Assembly: GCA_001817055.1 (NCBI GenBank) | Contig: MHHP01000013.1 | Coordinates: forward strand, 1-12,245 | Direction of reading: 5' to 3' | Length of the DNA: 12,245 bases | DNA from: Candidatus Andersenbacteria bacterium RIFCSPHIGHO2_02_FULL_45_11 | GTDB taxonomy: Bacteria; Patescibacteriota; Andersenbacteria; UBA10190 | Part shown: piece after piece, positions 11,813 through 12,245 of the stretch | How positions within the stretch are numbered: position 1 is the first letter of the stretch | Layout of the letters: each line of letters starts with the position of its first letter | Made by a program: the position numbers and the translations under genes | The notes under the pieces: generated by a model | Told to the model about the DNA's origin: nothing | Seen by the model: only the letters and a program-made list of their open reading frames with translations | Database searches by the model: none

Positions 11813-12245
11813 ATGAAAGCACTTGGCAGCATTCTTCTATCGCTTGCCTTGCTCGGAGTGGGGAGTGTTGCGTGGGCGGCGGGTAAGCCCGCGATTATTA
11901 GTACTGAGTGGTGCGGGCCATGTAAGACGTTGAAATATGGATCCGAAACTAATCTTTCAGCAAAAACTGATCTCTGGAAAAGGGCTGAGACTCTAAGTCA
12001 GAATGGAAAGTTGGATATTTATACCCAGTCAGCGGACCAGCGAGTTTGGATGAAGAATGGAGTCGAACTTGCTGGGGGCGAAGTTCCTCCTAGGGCTTCT
12101 CAGTTTCCTGCCTTACAGCAAAACCCTCAAGCAGGTAAATATGATACTACTGAGCGGGCACTTGATAAAAGTAGTTTAGAGGCAATAGTAAAAAATCTTG
12201 AAGGAACCGCTGAGCAGGGAAACCTCGAATGTCTCTTCGTCCGCC
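11813..12245 (+). CDS. Secreted thioredoxin-like protein (3' partial)
   Basis: The frame runs open from ATG 11813 to the right edge (144 codons) without a stop, so the C-terminus is missing. Residues 1-23 are a signal peptide (MKALGSILLSLALLGVGSVA, cleavage near AWA-A). The mature protein begins with a strand KPAIIS and the redox motif WCGPC (Cys34, Cys37) in TEWCGPCKTLK, the thioredoxin signature. The following region is longer and less regular than classical thioredoxin (LWKRAETLSQNGKLDIYTQS, then VPPRASQFPALQQNP). The cis-Pro region cannot be placed with certainty; VPPRASQFPAL is a candidate. It would act outside the membrane on disulfides, perhaps those of the Cys-containing protein 8 bases upstream. 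Confidence 0.8.
   Translation, partial: MKALGSILLSLALLGVGSVAWAAGKPAIISTEWCGPCKTLKYGSETNLSAKTDLWKRAETLSQNGKLDIYTQSADQRVWMKNGVELAGGEVPPRASQFPALQQNPQAGKYDTTERALDKSSLEAIVKNLEGTAEQGNLECLFVR

Overview
The window looks like chromosomal DNA of a bacterium with a small, compact genome, most likely of the Candidate Phyla Radiation (Patescibacteria). The grounds are indirect: genes are packed with gaps of 2 to 20 bases; almost no gene has a Shine-Dalgarno site and many instead have a TAnnnT box 5 to 7 bases before the start codon, as expected of leaderless transcripts; the elongation factor P tip loop reads KQQRRP instead of PGKG; there are several short secreted or single-pass membrane proteins with Ser/Thr/Pro linkers; and G/C-rich multi-palindrome intergenic repeats of a kind I associate with such genomes are present. 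UGA is a normal stop (YhcH-like gene, sigma factor), so the UGA=Gly code of some CPR lineages does not apply.

Left part (1-5283) is a nonulosonic (sialic/legionaminic-type) acid locus. A 5'-truncated NeuB condensing enzyme is fused to a second, xylose-isomerase-like TIM barrel. It is followed by a SAM methyltransferase on the plus strand and a minus-strand operon of a YhcH-like protein, an aldo/keto reductase and a PtmA-like short-chain dehydrogenase. NeuA, the CMP-sugar synthetase, is divergent from that operon. NeuB would make the nine-carbon sugar and NeuA would activate it. The two reductases, the isomerase-like barrel, YhcH and the methyltransferase plausibly make precursors or decorate the sugar. 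Glycosyltransferases and other pathway genes would lie left of the window.

Middle part (5284-8500) holds housekeeping and regulatory genes between two nearly identical 111-bp direct repeats (5291-5401 and 8388-8498). These are a stand-alone PCP_red-type small protein, a 41-aa zinc-ribbon protein with a perfect Shine-Dalgarno, a bidirectional terminator, a small membrane protein, elongation factor P, a sigma-70 factor behind a strong promoter and a structured leader, and an unknown 158-aa protein whose start codon lies in a perfect inverted repeat.

Right part (8501-12245) is an envelope and accessory region: a 74-aa single-pass protein, a membrane-anchored protein with four thrombospondin type-3-like calcium motifs, an AT-rich DUF3800 gene ending in a long structured inverted repeat, a secreted Gly-rich protein with a possible degenerate cupredoxin domain, and a secreted thioredoxin-like protein running off the right edge. 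No rRNA, tRNA, CRISPR array or transposase was seen, and no gene-free stretch exceeds 300 bases.
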